Assembly: GCA_031265845.1 (NCBI GenBank)
Contig: JAISCC010000003.1
Location: 1-32,013 of the forward strand
From: Treponema sp.
GTDB lineage: Bacteria > Spirochaetota > Spirochaetia > Treponematales > Breznakiellaceae
Length of the DNA stretch: 32,013 bases
Direction: 5' to 3'
The stretch's first letter is position 1. Each line of letters opens with the position of its first letter. The notes under the pieces were generated by a model. It had not been told where the DNA came from. It worked only from the letters and a program-made list of their open reading frames with translations, and did no database searches. The position numbers and the translations under genes were made by a program. Below, one piece after another: positions 16,261 to 24,693 of the stretch.

Positions 16261-16923
16261 ATGAATAAAAGTTATGTTTTACGATCAGGGCGTATGACCG
16301 ACGCCCAGCGCAGGTCATACGAGTTGCTTTTTTCGCGCCATTCGATTCCCTTTGAAGAAAAAAAACTTGATTTTCCCCTTGTTTTCGGCAACAATAACCG
16401 TACGGTTGTTGAGATCGGCTTCGGCATGGGCATAGCCACGGCTCAGATCGCGGAGGCCGACCAGAACACCAACTGTCTCGGCATCGAGGTGCATAAGCCG
16501 GGCGTAGGCAAGTTGCTGTGGGAAATCGAGCGCCGGAATATAGGCAATATCCGCATCATCGAACATGACGCGGTGGAAGTGATTGAAAAAATGCTGAGCG
16601 ACGCCTCCACAGACGGTTTTCACATCTTTTTCCCGGATCCGTGGCGCAAGAAACGCCACCACAAGCGCAGGCTTATACAGAAGCCCTTTACCTCCACGCT
16701 TGCCGCAAAACTCAAACCGGGCGGCTATGTGTACATGGTGACGGACTGGGCGGAATATGGAGACTGGGCGCTCGCTGAATTGTCCTCGACGCCTGACCTG
16801 ACGAACGCCTATCCGCCAGGGTTCGCGGAACCCCAATCATGGAGGCCCAAAACGAAGTTTGAGGAAAAAGGTCTTTTGAAGAACAGGGAAATACGGGAGC
16901 TTTTTTTCAGGAAGCGAGGGTGA
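16261..16923 (+). CDS. trmB: tRNA (guanine-N7)-methyltransferase
   Basis: Methylates N7 of G46 in the variable loop of tRNAs using S-adenosylmethionine. The 220-aa product shows the Rossmann motif VVEIGFGMGIATAQIAEA, the acidic NCLGIEVHKPGVGKLL, the family hallmark FHIFFPDPWRKKRHHKRRLI, and the C-terminal RPKTKFEEKGL with the TKFE box. The start is ATG 16261, 6 nt after the previous stop and without its own Shine-Dalgarno sequence, so translation may be coupled to the upstream gene. Confidence 0.96.
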   Translation: MNKSYVLRSGRMTDAQRRSYELLFSRHSIPFEEKKLDFPLVFGNNNRTVVEIGFGMGIATAQIAEADQNTNCLGIEVHKPGVGKLLWEIERRNIGNIRIIEHDAVEVIEKMLSDASTDGFHIFFPDPWRKKRHHKRRLIQKPFTSTLAAKLKPGGYVYMVTDWAEYGDWALAELSSTPDLTNAYPPGFAEPQSWRPKTKFEEKGLLKNREIRELFFRKRG

Positions 16924-16927
16924 CGCG

Positions 16928-16958
16928 GACAGGCGGCGACCGCCGTCTGTCGCTTTTT
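16928..16958 (+). terminator. trmB terminator
   Basis: GACAGGCGGC pairs with GCCGTCTGTC across a 4-nt loop (one G-U pair) and is followed by GCTTTTT, 4 nt after the trmB stop. Confidence 0.85.
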
Positions 16959-17021
16959 CACCGTGAGCCAGTCCCGTTCACTCGTGTGGACTTGCGGACT
17001 ATGGCTTCCTGTCCTTCCGTT

Positions 17022-20000
17022 TCAGCTATTCTTTTCCAGTTCCTGACGCTCGCGTATCTCGTAAAGCCGCCGGTCAAGCTCCGCGAGCTTCATCTGTTGC
17101 AGGGCGCGTTTGTATTCAACCGGCATGATCTTGACGAACTTGCGGCGGTTCTCTTCCCATCCGTCAAGAATGGATGTGGCGTACGCCGAGTCTGTCCAGT
17201 AGACATGTTTGGTGACGCATAGCTTGACAAATTTCCCGTCTTCCTCGGTTTCAAGCCCCGTACATTCGACCATGCCTTTATTGAGGAAGTATTCAAAATC
17301 GCCGGTTGCGTCGAACACATAGGCCACGCCGCCCGACATGCCCGCCGCAAAATTACGCCCGACTTTGCCCAGCACAATGAGGTTGCCGCCGGTCATGTAT
17401 TCGGCGGCGTGATCGCCCGCGCCTTCGACAACGGCCGTCGCGCCGGAATTGCGCACACAGAAACGCTCGCCCGCAACGCCGGCTATGTACATTTCGCCCG
17501 CTGTGGCGCCGTACAGCGCCGTGTTGCCTACAATGATGTTTTCCTGGCTTGCAAAGCCCGATCCCGCAGGCGGCGCAACCGCAATGCGTCCGCCGGAAAG
17601 CCCCTTTCCGAGGTAGTCGTTGGCGTCGCCCGCGAGCCGGAAGGTGACGCCTCTGGTGAGGAACGCGCCGAAACTCTGCCCTGCGGAGCCGGTGAAGTCA
17701 ATGGTGATGAAGTTGTCGGGCAGTCCCTCGCCGCCGAAACGCCGGCTTATCTCGTACGAAAGCATAGCGCCGACCGCGCGATCCGTGTTTTTCACCAGCA
17801 GTTTGAGCGTCACGGGCGTTTTGTCCTTTATGGCGGGCAGGCATTTTTCGATAAGGCGGCGGTCAAGCGCATTGTCAATCTTGTGAACCTGATCTTGCGT
17901 ACAGTACGCCGCGTCTCCGCCCGGAATGTACGCGGGTCCAACGGCTTTTTCCAGTAGGCGGGACAGGTCGATGTCCGCCGATTTCGGCTTCTCGCTTACG
18001 CGCTGCCTCAACAGATCGGTTCTGCCGATCAGGTCGTTGAAAGAACAGATTCCGAGCGAAGCCATGATTTCACGCGCTTCCTCAGCCAAAAACTTGAAAT
18101 AGTTGATAAGATATTCTTTTTTGCCAATGAACCGCTTGCGGAGTTCCGGATCTTGGGTGGCGACGCCCATAGGGCAGGTGTTTTCATGGCACTTCCGCAT
18201 CATCACGCACCCAAGCGCAATGAGTGTTGCGGTGCCGAAGCCAAATTCTTCCGCGCCGAGCATACCGGCTATTACAATGTCGCGCCCGGTTTTGAGTTGC
18301 CCGTCCGTTTGCAAACGCACCCGCCCGCGCAAGCCGTTTCGCACAAGCGCCTGATGCGTTTCGGCAAGCCCGATCTCCCAGGGCAAGCCTGCGTGCCGTA
18401 TGCTGGACTGGGGGCTTGCGCCGGTGCCGCCGTCATAACCCGATATGAGGATGTTGTCCGCGTGGGCTTTCGCCACCCCGGCCGCAACCGTTCCAACCCC
18501 GCTTTCGGATACGAGTTTCACACTGATACGCGCTTGGGGATTCGCGTTCTTCAGGTCAAAAATGAGTTCCGCGAGGTCTTCGATTGAGTAAATGTCGTGA
18601 TGAGGCGGCGGGCTGATAAGCGTAACGCCCTGGGTTGAGTAGCGGGTTTTGGCGATGTTGACATCGACCTTATGACCCGGAAGCTGCCCGCCTTCGCCGG
18701 GCTTCGCGCCTTGCGCTATCTTTATCTGAATTTCCTCGGCGTTGGCAAGGTATTCGCTTGTTACGCCGAAACGTCCTGACGCCACCTGCTTGATGGCGCT
18801 CCGCGTCCACGTGCCATCCGGTTTCACCGCGAACCGCTCTGGATTTTCGCCGCCCTCGCCGGAATTGGATCGCCCTTTTATCGAATTGAGCGCGGCCGCT
18901 ATGGTTTCATGCGCCTCTTTGGAGATGGAGCCGAAGGACATGGCGCCGGTTGTGAAGCGCTTCATGATTTCCTCAACGGACTCGACCAATTCCAGCGAGA
19001 TGGGTTTTGCGGACGCATGTGGGGGCGCAAAATCAAGAAGCCCGCGTATCACGTGGGGATTTTGGTTTAAGGCGTCTGCCAGTGAAGAAAACTGTTTGAA
19101 TTTCTTGTAATCGCCGGTACGGGTCGCCCATTGCAAAAGGTAGATCGTCTCAGGGTTCCATGCGTGTTTTTCACGGTTTTTGCGCCACCGGTACTGCCCA
19201 ACGCCGTCAAGCAGTCCGTCATCCCTCAAGGCGTTTTTGTATGCGTTCACCGCTTCGGCTTCCAGCGCCGCAAACCCCGCGCCTCCGATGCGGCTCTCCG
19301 TACCTTTGAAGCACTTTTCAATGACCGCTTCGCCGAGTCCTATAGCCTCAAATATTTCCGCGCCGCGATAGGAGCGGAGAACGCTGGTTCCCATCTTCGA
19401 CATAACCTTGAGCATCGCCTTTTGCAAACCCTTGAGATAGCGTTTCTTGGCGTCCGCCGCATTTTTTACGCGCCCGTCTTTAATGGCTTCAATCGCTATA
19501 AACGCGCCGTACGGGACGATCACATCCGCGCCATAGCCGAAAAGCAGGGCGAAGTGCATAATTTCACGCGGTTCCGCAGACTCAACGATGATTGACGCCT
19601 TCATGCGCAGCCCCGTTGCAATAAGTCCGTGGTGTACCGCGCCGGCCGCAAGCAACGCGGGAATGGCGATCTTGTCCTTACGGGCGTCCCCCTGAGACTC
19701 GCCCCTGCAAGACGCGCCTGCAAAAAACGCCGCCTTCCTGTCCGAAAGCGTGACGAGCGACGCTCCGGCGCGAACCGCTTCGATTGCCTCAAGCGCAAGC
19801 CGGTCAAGGGCGGCTTCAAGGGACGTAACGCCATCCACAGGCTCCCTGTTCTCAAAAACCGCGTTCAACGCAACGCTTTTAAACTCATCAGGCGCGAGGG
19901 CGAGCAGCCGCTCAAGGTCTCGCGGCGTGAGGATCGGATTTCTCACCTTTATCCGTCTGCAATGATCAGATGTCTCCTCAAGGAGGTTCGCCTGGGGACC

Positions 20001-21653
20001 CACAAAACTGGTCAACGTCATCACGAGGTCTTCGCGGATCGAATCGATGGGCGGGTTGGTGACTTGGGCGAACACCTGCTTGAAGTAGTTGTACACCCGC
20101 TGGTTTTCATCAGAGAAAACGGCGAGCGGCGTGTCTGTACCCATTGATCCGGTAGGCTCCTGACCGGTCTCAATCATGGGAATAAGAAGCCATTCGATGT
20201 CTTCGCGGGTGTAGCCAAAGGCTTTTTCCATGAAAAACGCCTGTTCCGGGTTTATTTCCTCGTTTTTGCCAACGCTGTCGCTCTGATCCAGGGTGATGAT
20301 CCGCTTCGCCCACTCGGAATACGGCTTTTTCTTATAAACGGAGGCTTTCGCTTCCTCGTCGGGAATGATGCGCCCTTCTTCAAGATCGACAAGCAATATC
20401 TTTCCGGGCAAGAGCCGCCCCTTGTACTCGACTTCTTCGGGTTTGAAATCCTGTACGCCGGTTTCCGATCCCATCACGATAAGTCCGTCCTTGGTTATGG
20501 TGTATCGGGAAGGACGGAGTCCGTTGCGATCAAGGACGCCGCCCACGTACCGTCCGTCGCAGAACACCATGGAAGCGGGTCCGTCCCACGGCTCCATAAT
20601 GCAGGCGTGATATTCATAAAAATCCTTGAGTTCCTGGGGAATGGGATTTTTCTCGTTCCACGCTTCCGGGATCAGCATCATAAGCGCATGGGGAAGCGAA
20701 CGCCCGGACATAACAAGGAGTTCGAGCGCGTTGTCGAAACTGGCGGAATCGCTCCGTTCCGGCTCTATTGACGGCAGAATAGCTTTCAACTGATCGCCGA
20801 AGCGGGGGTGGCTGAACAGGCTCTCACGGGCGGCCATCCAAAACCGGTTGCCTTTGACTGTGTTGATTTCGCCGTTGTGCGCCACAAGGCGGAAAGGCTG
20901 GGCAAGGGGCCAGTCAGGAAACGTGTTGGTTGAAAAGCGCGAATGAACCAGCGCGACTGCGGTTACAATGGATTCATCCTCCAGATCCGCGTAGTAGTCT
21001 TTAAGCTGGCTTGATGTGAGCATGCCCTTATATACGATCACCCGCGACGAGAGCGACGGGAGGTAACAAGATGCGCCCCTTCGCTTCAATTCCGTCTGCT
21101 CACGGATGATTTTTTCGAGTTTCTTTCTGAATATATAGAGGGTTATCTCCAAACCGGAGACTACATCTCCACCGGAGACCGAGTCTCCGGCGTTTTTTGT
21201 TTGCGACTCGCCATTTTTGAGGCTCAGGAAAAGCTGTTTGACGACTGGCTCCGCGCTTTTCGCAATAACGCCGAGCGCCTCCTGTCTAACAGGAACGTCC
21301 CGCCACGCAAGAACGGAAAGCCCGCATTCCGAGGCGGTTTTTTCAGTTGTTTTTATCATAAAAGAACGCTCATCCTCGCCGCCGGTCAGAAACACGAGTC
21401 CCGCGCCGTACGCGCCGGGTTCGCCCAGGGCGGGAATATTTTTTTTATAAAAGTCATGCGGAATCTGCAACAGAACGCCCGAACCGTCTCCGGTTTTGTT
21501 GTCCGCGCTTTCCGCGCCCCGGTGTTCCATGCGCTCCAGCGCTTCCAAGCCGCGCTTCAAAATAGCGTGTGATTTTCTGCCCTGAATGTCCGCGACAAAC
21601 CCAACGCCGCACGAATCGTGTTCATATTCTTTACTATACAGCCCTTGTCCCAT
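17022..21653 (-). CDS. gltB: Glutamate synthase large subunit
   Basis: Makes glutamate from glutamine and 2-oxoglutarate. The product is about 1543 aa, a full-length large subunit. The glutaminase domain has its nucleophile in HDSCGVGF (Cys15) and PSLSSRVIVYKGML; a central domain (about 470-760) follows; the FMN synthase domain contains GEGGENPERF, QGAKPGEGGQLPGHKV and DGGTGASP; the 3Fe-4S cysteines are in GCVMMRKCHENTCPMG; a C-terminal GXGXG beta-helix ends it. The start is ATG 21653, with AAGGAG 6 nt upstream; the frame is open 45 nt further. No gltD is adjacent. Around residue 165-180 a palindromic DNA insert encodes AGDSVSGGDVVSG in a loop where typical members have far fewer residues. 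Confidence 0.95.
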   Translation of the reverse strand: MGQGLYSKEYEHDSCGVGFVADIQGRKSHAILKRGLEALERMEHRGAESADNKTGDGSGVLLQIPHDFYKKNIPALGEPGAYGAGLVFLTGGEDERSFMIKTTEKTASECGLSVLAWRDVPVRQEALGVIAKSAEPVVKQLFLSLKNGESQTKNAGDSVSGGDVVSGLEITLYIFRKKLEKIIREQTELKRRGASCYLPSLSSRVIVYKGMLTSSQLKDYYADLEDESIVTAVALVHSRFSTNTFPDWPLAQPFRLVAHNGEINTVKGNRFWMAARESLFSHPRFGDQLKAILPSIEPERSDSASFDNALELLVMSGRSLPHALMMLIPEAWNEKNPIPQELKDFYEYHACIMEPWDGPASMVFCDGRYVGGVLDRNGLRPSRYTITKDGLIVMGSETGVQDFKPEEVEYKGRLLPGKILLVDLEEGRIIPDEEAKASVYKKKPYSEWAKRIITLDQSDSVGKNEEINPEQAFFMEKAFGYTREDIEWLLIPMIETGQEPTGSMGTDTPLAVFSDENQRVYNYFKQVFAQVTNPPIDSIREDLVMTLTSFVGPQANLLEETSDHCRRIKVRNPILTPRDLERLLALAPDEFKSVALNAVFENREPVDGVTSLEAALDRLALEAIEAVRAGASLVTLSDRKAAFFAGASCRGESQGDARKDKIAIPALLAAGAVHHGLIATGLRMKASIIVESAEPREIMHFALLFGYGADVIVPYGAFIAIEAIKDGRVKNAADAKKRYLKGLQKAMLKVMSKMGTSVLRSYRGAEIFEAIGLGEAVIEKCFKGTESRIGGAGFAALEAEAVNAYKNALRDDGLLDGVGQYRWRKNREKHAWNPETIYLLQWATRTGDYKKFKQFSSLADALNQNPHVIRGLLDFAPPHASAKPISLELVESVEEIMKRFTTGAMSFGSISKEAHETIAAALNSIKGRSNSGEGGENPERFAVKPDGTWTRSAIKQVASGRFGVTSEYLANAEEIQIKIAQGAKPGEGGQLPGHKVDVNIAKTRYSTQGVTLISPPPHHDIYSIEDLAELIFDLKNANPQARISVKLVSESGVGTVAAGVAKAHADNILISGYDGGTGASPQSSIRHAGLPWEIGLAETHQALVRNGLRGRVRLQTDGQLKTGRDIVIAGMLGAEEFGFGTATLIALGCVMMRKCHENTCPMGVATQDPELRKRFIGKKEYLINYFKFLAEEAREIMASLGICSFNDLIGRTDLLRQRVSEKPKSADIDLSRLLEKAVGPAYIPGGDAAYCTQDQVHKIDNALDRRLIEKCLPAIKDKTPVTLKLLVKNTDRAVGAMLSYEISRRFGGEGLPDNFITIDFTGSAGQSFGAFLTRGVTFRLAGDANDYLGKGLSGGRIAVAPPAGSGFASQENIIVGNTALYGATAGEMYIAGVAGERFCVRNSGATAVVEGAGDHAAEYMTGGNLIVLGKVGRNFAAGMSGGVAYVFDATGDFEYFLNKGMVECTGLETEEDGKFVKLCVTKHVYWTDSAYATSILDGWEENRRKFVKIMPVEYKRALQQMKLAELDRRLYEIRERQELEKNS
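21156..21188. repeat. Two tandem 15-bp palindromes inside gltB
   Basis: GGAGAC-TAC-ATCTCC (21156-21170) and GGAGAC-CGA-GTCTCC (21174-21188) are 18 bp apart. A degraded half-unit (ATCTCC) lies just before them. They stay in frame and encode the Gly-Asp-Ser/Val-Val-Ser-Gly repeats of the GltB loop. The architecture (6-bp arms, 3-bp centre, GAGA in the arm) resembles the extragenic array at 11332-11417. Confidence 0.75.
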
Positions 21654-21700
21654 GGACGGCTCCTTGTTTACAAAAATACAGCGATAAGTCGGCCCCATCT

Positions 21701-21769
21701 GTAGTGGAACCGGCCTGTCAATTAGCCTGTCATGCGGCTCATTATATAGAAAATAGGCGTTTTATGCAA
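21701..21769. repeat. Direct repeat copy A, gltB upstream region
   Basis: This copy begins GTAGTGGAACCGGCCTGTC and ends ATAGGCGTTTTATGCAA, and is matched by copy B at 22459-22525. It contains the gltB promoter on the minus strand. Confidence 0.75.
21741..21769 (-). promoter_or_regulatory. gltB promoter
   Basis: On the minus strand TTGCAT (21769-21764), a 17-bp spacer and TATAAT (21746-21741) form a strong sigma-70 promoter. The leader to the gltB ATG is about 80 nt. Confidence 0.8.
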
Positions 21770-22458
21770 GGAGAGCGGCGGTTTCAGAGCGGCGGGTTTG
21801 AAACGCGCCGGATCATCGCGGCTCGTTGCGGCGAGTCGTTTAATCAAGAGCGGTTCAACATGAGATCGGCATTAGGTTTTTTGAATAGAACGGCGCGGCG
21901 CTCTGACACGAATATTCTCATGGCGCCGCGCAACCCATTTTAAATCATACCGCTTCCTGCGGACAGGATAAACAGGGGCTTTTTATTTAACGCGAGTTTG
22001 ATGGAATACCGGTGACCACGAACCGGACCCATATCATGGTCGTGATATAACCTGTTGATGATCAGTAAGCTATGGTGTCAGAGACGCAGCAAGTTCATCC
22101 ACCATGCGCACAATGTCGTCCAGCGGCAGTTCCGCCAGTGTGCGAGTCCATCATCGCCGTGTGGTAGCCATGTTCCCGCTTGCGCGTCCGCGCCGCCTCA
22201 ATCGTAAGCAACTGATGACCCAGACGGGACTTGCCTTCAACTATCCCATATACACCGGCAAAAACAGCGAAGAACGGGAGAAAATGAAGGGCGAGCTTTT
22301 AACTATAGTCCGAGACAAAAACAGCCCGCCGTTTTCCACCATCGGATATCTCTACCTGTTTATGAGCGCCCTCATCGCTTCATCTAATCGTATTATGGAC
22401 AAATCGCCGAGGGAGTGGCGGAACGAGAACAGGCTGCGGTAAGAGAACCTTCTATACG
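21770..22458. other. Region without a convincing intact gene
   Basis: I see no complete gene here. A plus-strand open frame at 22104-22442 (112 aa) has a plausible C-terminal half (IGYLYLFMSALIASSNRIMDKS) but no ribosome binding site, no recognisable family, and its first part lies antisense to a likelier decayed remnant on the minus strand. A hairpin, ATATCA-TGGTCG-TGATAT, lies at 22031-22048. The stretch is bounded by the two direct repeats. Confidence 0.5.
22070..22232 (-). pseudogene. Possible C-terminal remnant of a family 4 glycoside hydrolase
   Basis: Read on the minus strand with one frame change near 22145, the sequence gives LTIEAARTRKREHGYHTAMMDS, then TLAELPLDDIVRMVDELAASLTP and a TAG at 22070-22072. 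The order (basic helix, aMMDp.T, L.LDDIv.MVDEL.a, final Pro) resembles the C-terminus of NAD-dependent GH4 alpha-glycosidases. No N-terminal part, NAD motif or start is left. The assignment is from pattern memory and is tentative. Confidence 0.35.
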
Positions 22459-22525
22459 TAGTGGAATTGGCTTGTCCTGTAGATTATTATTCGGTTCGTT
22501 ATAGAAAACAGGCGTTTTATGCAAA
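22459..22525. repeat. Direct repeat copy B
   Basis: A diverged copy of 21701-21769 in the same orientation, sharing GTAGTGGAA..GGC.TGTC at one end and CAGGCGTTTTATGCAA at the other. Its minus-strand promoter is damaged: TTGCAT remains, but the spacer is shortened to 15 bp and the -10 box reads TATAAC. Confidence 0.75.
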
Positions 22526-22587
22526 ACGAAGTCACAACGAAGTCGCATGGCATCCCCATCGTTTCAATAAAAAACCTTCTTGCCATC

Positions 22588-22616
22588 TTGACATACGCCG
22601 AAAAAACAGGGAGAAT
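22588..22616 (+). promoter_or_regulatory. Probable promoter of the DUF3798-type lipoprotein gene
   Basis: TTGACA (22588-22593), a 17-bp spacer and GAGAAT (22611-22616). The -35 is perfect and the -10 weak. The start codon is 30 nt downstream. Confidence 0.45.
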
Positions 22617-22645
22617 GCATAACATTCTATATTAGGAGGAATGTT

Positions 22646-23899
22646 TTGAAGAAATTAGGTTTAATTTTCGTGGTTCTGTTGGTGAGCATAGGCATGGCGT
22701 GCAACCGGAAAGCCCCGGCAGAGCGACAAAGCGGACAAAGCGCCGCGCAAAGCGCAACCCAGAATCAAGCCGCCTATCACATCGGCGTTGTCACCGGCAC
22801 CGTGTCCCAGTCTGAGGATGATCTCAGGGGCGCCGAAGAACTGATCCGGCGTTATGGCAAGGCGTCCGAAGGCGGCGTTATTCAGCATGTCACCTATCCG
22901 GACAGTTTCATGGATCAGATGGAAACCACCATCACCCAGATCACGTCTTTGGCCGACGACCCGCTTATGAAAGCCATTGTGGTGAATCAGGGCGTACCCG
23001 GTACGGCGGAGGCTTTCAAACGGATTAAGGAAAAACGTTCGGACATCATGCTCTTTGCCGGCGAGCCTCACGAAGACCCGCTGGTCATCCAGCAATCCGC
23101 GACGCTGGCTGTCAGCGCGGACTTCATTTCCCGAGGCTACACGATCATTTGGGCTGCAAAACAACTCGGCGCGGACACCTTTGTGCATATCAGTTTCCCA
23201 CGGCACATGTCCTATGAGTCATTGGGACTCCGCCGGCAGATCATGGAAGAAGCCTGCAACGATCTTGGACTTAAATTTGTATTCGTCACCGCTCCGGATC
23301 CCACATCTGATGTCGGCGTCGCGGGCGCCCAGCAGTACATTCTGGAGCAGACGCCCCAGTGGATTCAAACTTACGGCGCGAACACCGCCTTCTTTTGCAC
23401 CAATGACGCGCACACCGAACCTCTTCTCAAACAGCTTTTGACGTACGGCGGCATGTTCGTAGAAGCCGACCTGCCTTCTCCGCTCATGGGGTATCCGGGG
23501 GCGCTTGGCATTGACCTTTCGGCTGAAGCGGGCGACTTCCCTGCCATACTCAAGAAAGTTGAGGACGCTATTGTTACAAAGGGCGGATCCGGCAAATTCG
23601 GCACATGGGCTTTCTCTTATGGCTTCTCGGTAAGCGCCGGACTCGGCGAATATGCGAAGCGCATTCTTGACGGAAAGGCGTCTCTCACCACCCCAGACGA
23701 CCTGTATGCGGCGCTTGGCGAATTCACCAGCGGCGCAAAGTGGAACGGCGGCTTCTATGTGGACGCCAACACCGGCGTACGCGCCAGAAACCAGATTCTC
23801 ATTTACATGGACACCTATGTTTTCGGCAAGGGGTATCTCCCCACCACGGATCAGAAAGTGCCTGAAAAGTATTACAATATTAAATTCAACAAGCAATAG
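22646..23899 (+). CDS. DUF3798-type substrate-binding lipoprotein of an ABC uptake system, 417 aa
   Basis: The start is TTG, fixed by AGGAGG (22634-22639) 6 nt upstream and by the signal peptide that follows, which ends in the lipobox SIGMAC (Cys19). After a low-complexity Ser/Gln/Ala linker comes a periplasmic-binding-protein fold: YHIGVVTGTVSQSEDDLRGAEELIRRYG, a second lobe around FVHISFPRHMSYESLGLRRQIMEEACNDLGLKFVFVTAPDP and a ligand-side segment KFGTWAFSYGFSVSAGLGEYAKRIL. I assign it to DUF3798 from the overall pattern. It probably feeds the ATPase/permease operon at 24694, although a terminator and a convergent gene lie between. Substrate unknown; the transporter half resembles sugar and nucleoside importers. 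Confidence 0.8.
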   Translation: MKKLGLIFVVLLVSIGMACNRKAPAERQSGQSAAQSATQNQAAYHIGVVTGTVSQSEDDLRGAEELIRRYGKASEGGVIQHVTYPDSFMDQMETTITQITSLADDPLMKAIVVNQGVPGTAEAFKRIKEKRSDIMLFAGEPHEDPLVIQQSATLAVSADFISRGYTIIWAAKQLGADTFVHISFPRHMSYESLGLRRQIMEEACNDLGLKFVFVTAPDPTSDVGVAGAQQYILEQTPQWIQTYGANTAFFCTNDAHTEPLLKQLLTYGGMFVEADLPSPLMGYPGALGIDLSAEAGDFPAILKKVEDAIVTKGGSGKFGTWAFSYGFSVSAGLGEYAKRILDGKASLTTPDDLYAALGEFTSGAKWNGGFYVDANTGVRARNQILIYMDTYVFGKGYLPTTDQKVPEKYYNIKFNKQ

Positions 23900-23958
23900 C
23901 CCGGTAGCCCGGCAAGCAATGCGGCGCCTTTCCTTATGGCGAGGCGTCGCCCCATTGC

Positions 23959-23985
23959 GAAAGAGCCTCCGCAGGAGGCTCTTTC
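23959..23985. terminator. Bidirectional terminator between convergent genes
   Basis: GAAAGAGCCTCC and its exact complement form a 12-bp stem with a 3-nt loop. It abuts the stop codon of the minus-strand OB-fold gene and serves the lipoprotein gene on the plus strand; short T runs lie on the plus side. Confidence 0.8.
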
Positions 23986-24330
23986 CTACATTTTCTTTAT
24001 GCTTCTTACATCTATTGTAATATGTCTGAAATCCTTGTCAATTTCTCCGGTAATCTCAACCGGATCGTCTTGATTAACCGAGAATCCTCTCCATAGTCTG
24101 TTGTCAATTTCAATCGTGATGGATCCGGTGCCGTCTGAAAACAGGTATTTTTCATCGCCCAAAAATTTCACAATTTTTCCCTGCAAGACCACCGGGGAAT
24201 CATCTCGAAGGCTTTTCGCTTCTTCAACAGTTACCGGGGTCAAACCAGGACCCTTATAGCCTTCCTGCGCCTCAACGCTTAAACCCGTTAATAGCAAGAG
24301 GCTTATTAAAAGCGCCGCATTTCGTTTCAT
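23986..24330 (-). CDS. YgiW/YdeI-like exported OB-fold protein, 114 aa
   Basis: A signal peptide (1-21, SVEA|Q) leads into a single bacterial OB-fold domain of the BOF type: LTPVTVEEAKSLRDDSPVVLQGKIVKFLGDEKYLFSDGTGSITIEIDNRLWRG, then DPVEITGEIDKDFRHITIDVRSI. Family members are small periplasmic stress-tolerance proteins whose ligand is not well defined. The longer open frame starts at 24441, but ATG 24330 has AAGGAG 7 nt upstream and begins the signal peptide, so it is preferred. The gene converges on the binding-protein gene and diverges from the ABC operon; I see no functional link to either. Confidence 0.8.
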   Translation of the reverse strand: MKRNAALLISLLLLTGLSVEAQEGYKGPGLTPVTVEEAKSLRDDSPVVLQGKIVKFLGDEKYLFSDGTGSITIEIDNRLWRGFSVNQDDPVEITGEIDKDFRHITIDVRSIKKM

Positions 24331-24441
24331 GTTTCTTCTCCTTAAAAAGCATTTTTTCAGGGAAACGCAGATTAAACTCGCCATTAAGCCGTCCTGTTTC
24401 CCAAAAGCCGCGTCCGTTTTGGAATCGGCTGTAGTATTCAA

Positions 24442-24468
24442 ACTATATATATTTTTTTATTTTGTCAA
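24442..24468 (-). promoter_or_regulatory. Putative promoter of the YgiW-like gene
   Basis: On the minus strand TTGACA (24468-24463) is followed by an A/T-only stretch with TATAGT at 15 bp. The -35 is perfect and the spacer short. Bases 24469-24660, between the divergent transcripts, show nothing else that I recognise. Confidence 0.4.
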
Positions 24469-24665
24469 GCGTATTCGTGTGTATCCACATTTTTTTCTCT
24501 TCATTTCGCATACAACTCCGACGCATACGATGAAAATACGCCTATACCTAGAACAAAAAGCCGGTCCCTTCGTCCGCGCCCGTTGCAACCTCCGCCGCGA
24601 TGATTTGAAAAGCCGACGGCGGGCTCCATACTGGCAAAAAATCGCTTTTCTTTTTCTTAAAACAA

Positions 24666-24674
24666 TGGTATCAT
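24666..24674 (+). promoter_or_regulatory. Extended -10 promoter of the ABC operon
   Basis: TGGTATCAT is an extended -10 box 19 nt upstream of the GTG start; no good -35 is present. GAGG at 24682-24685 serves as ribosome binding site. Confidence 0.45.
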
Positions 24675-24693
24675 AGTATATGAGGTATAGTGA

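Noticed and set aside
22104-22442. A 112-codon plus-strand ORF as an intact gene
   Set aside because: No ribosome binding site or family match, and its first half is antisense to a likelier decayed coding remnant; kept only as part of the region description.
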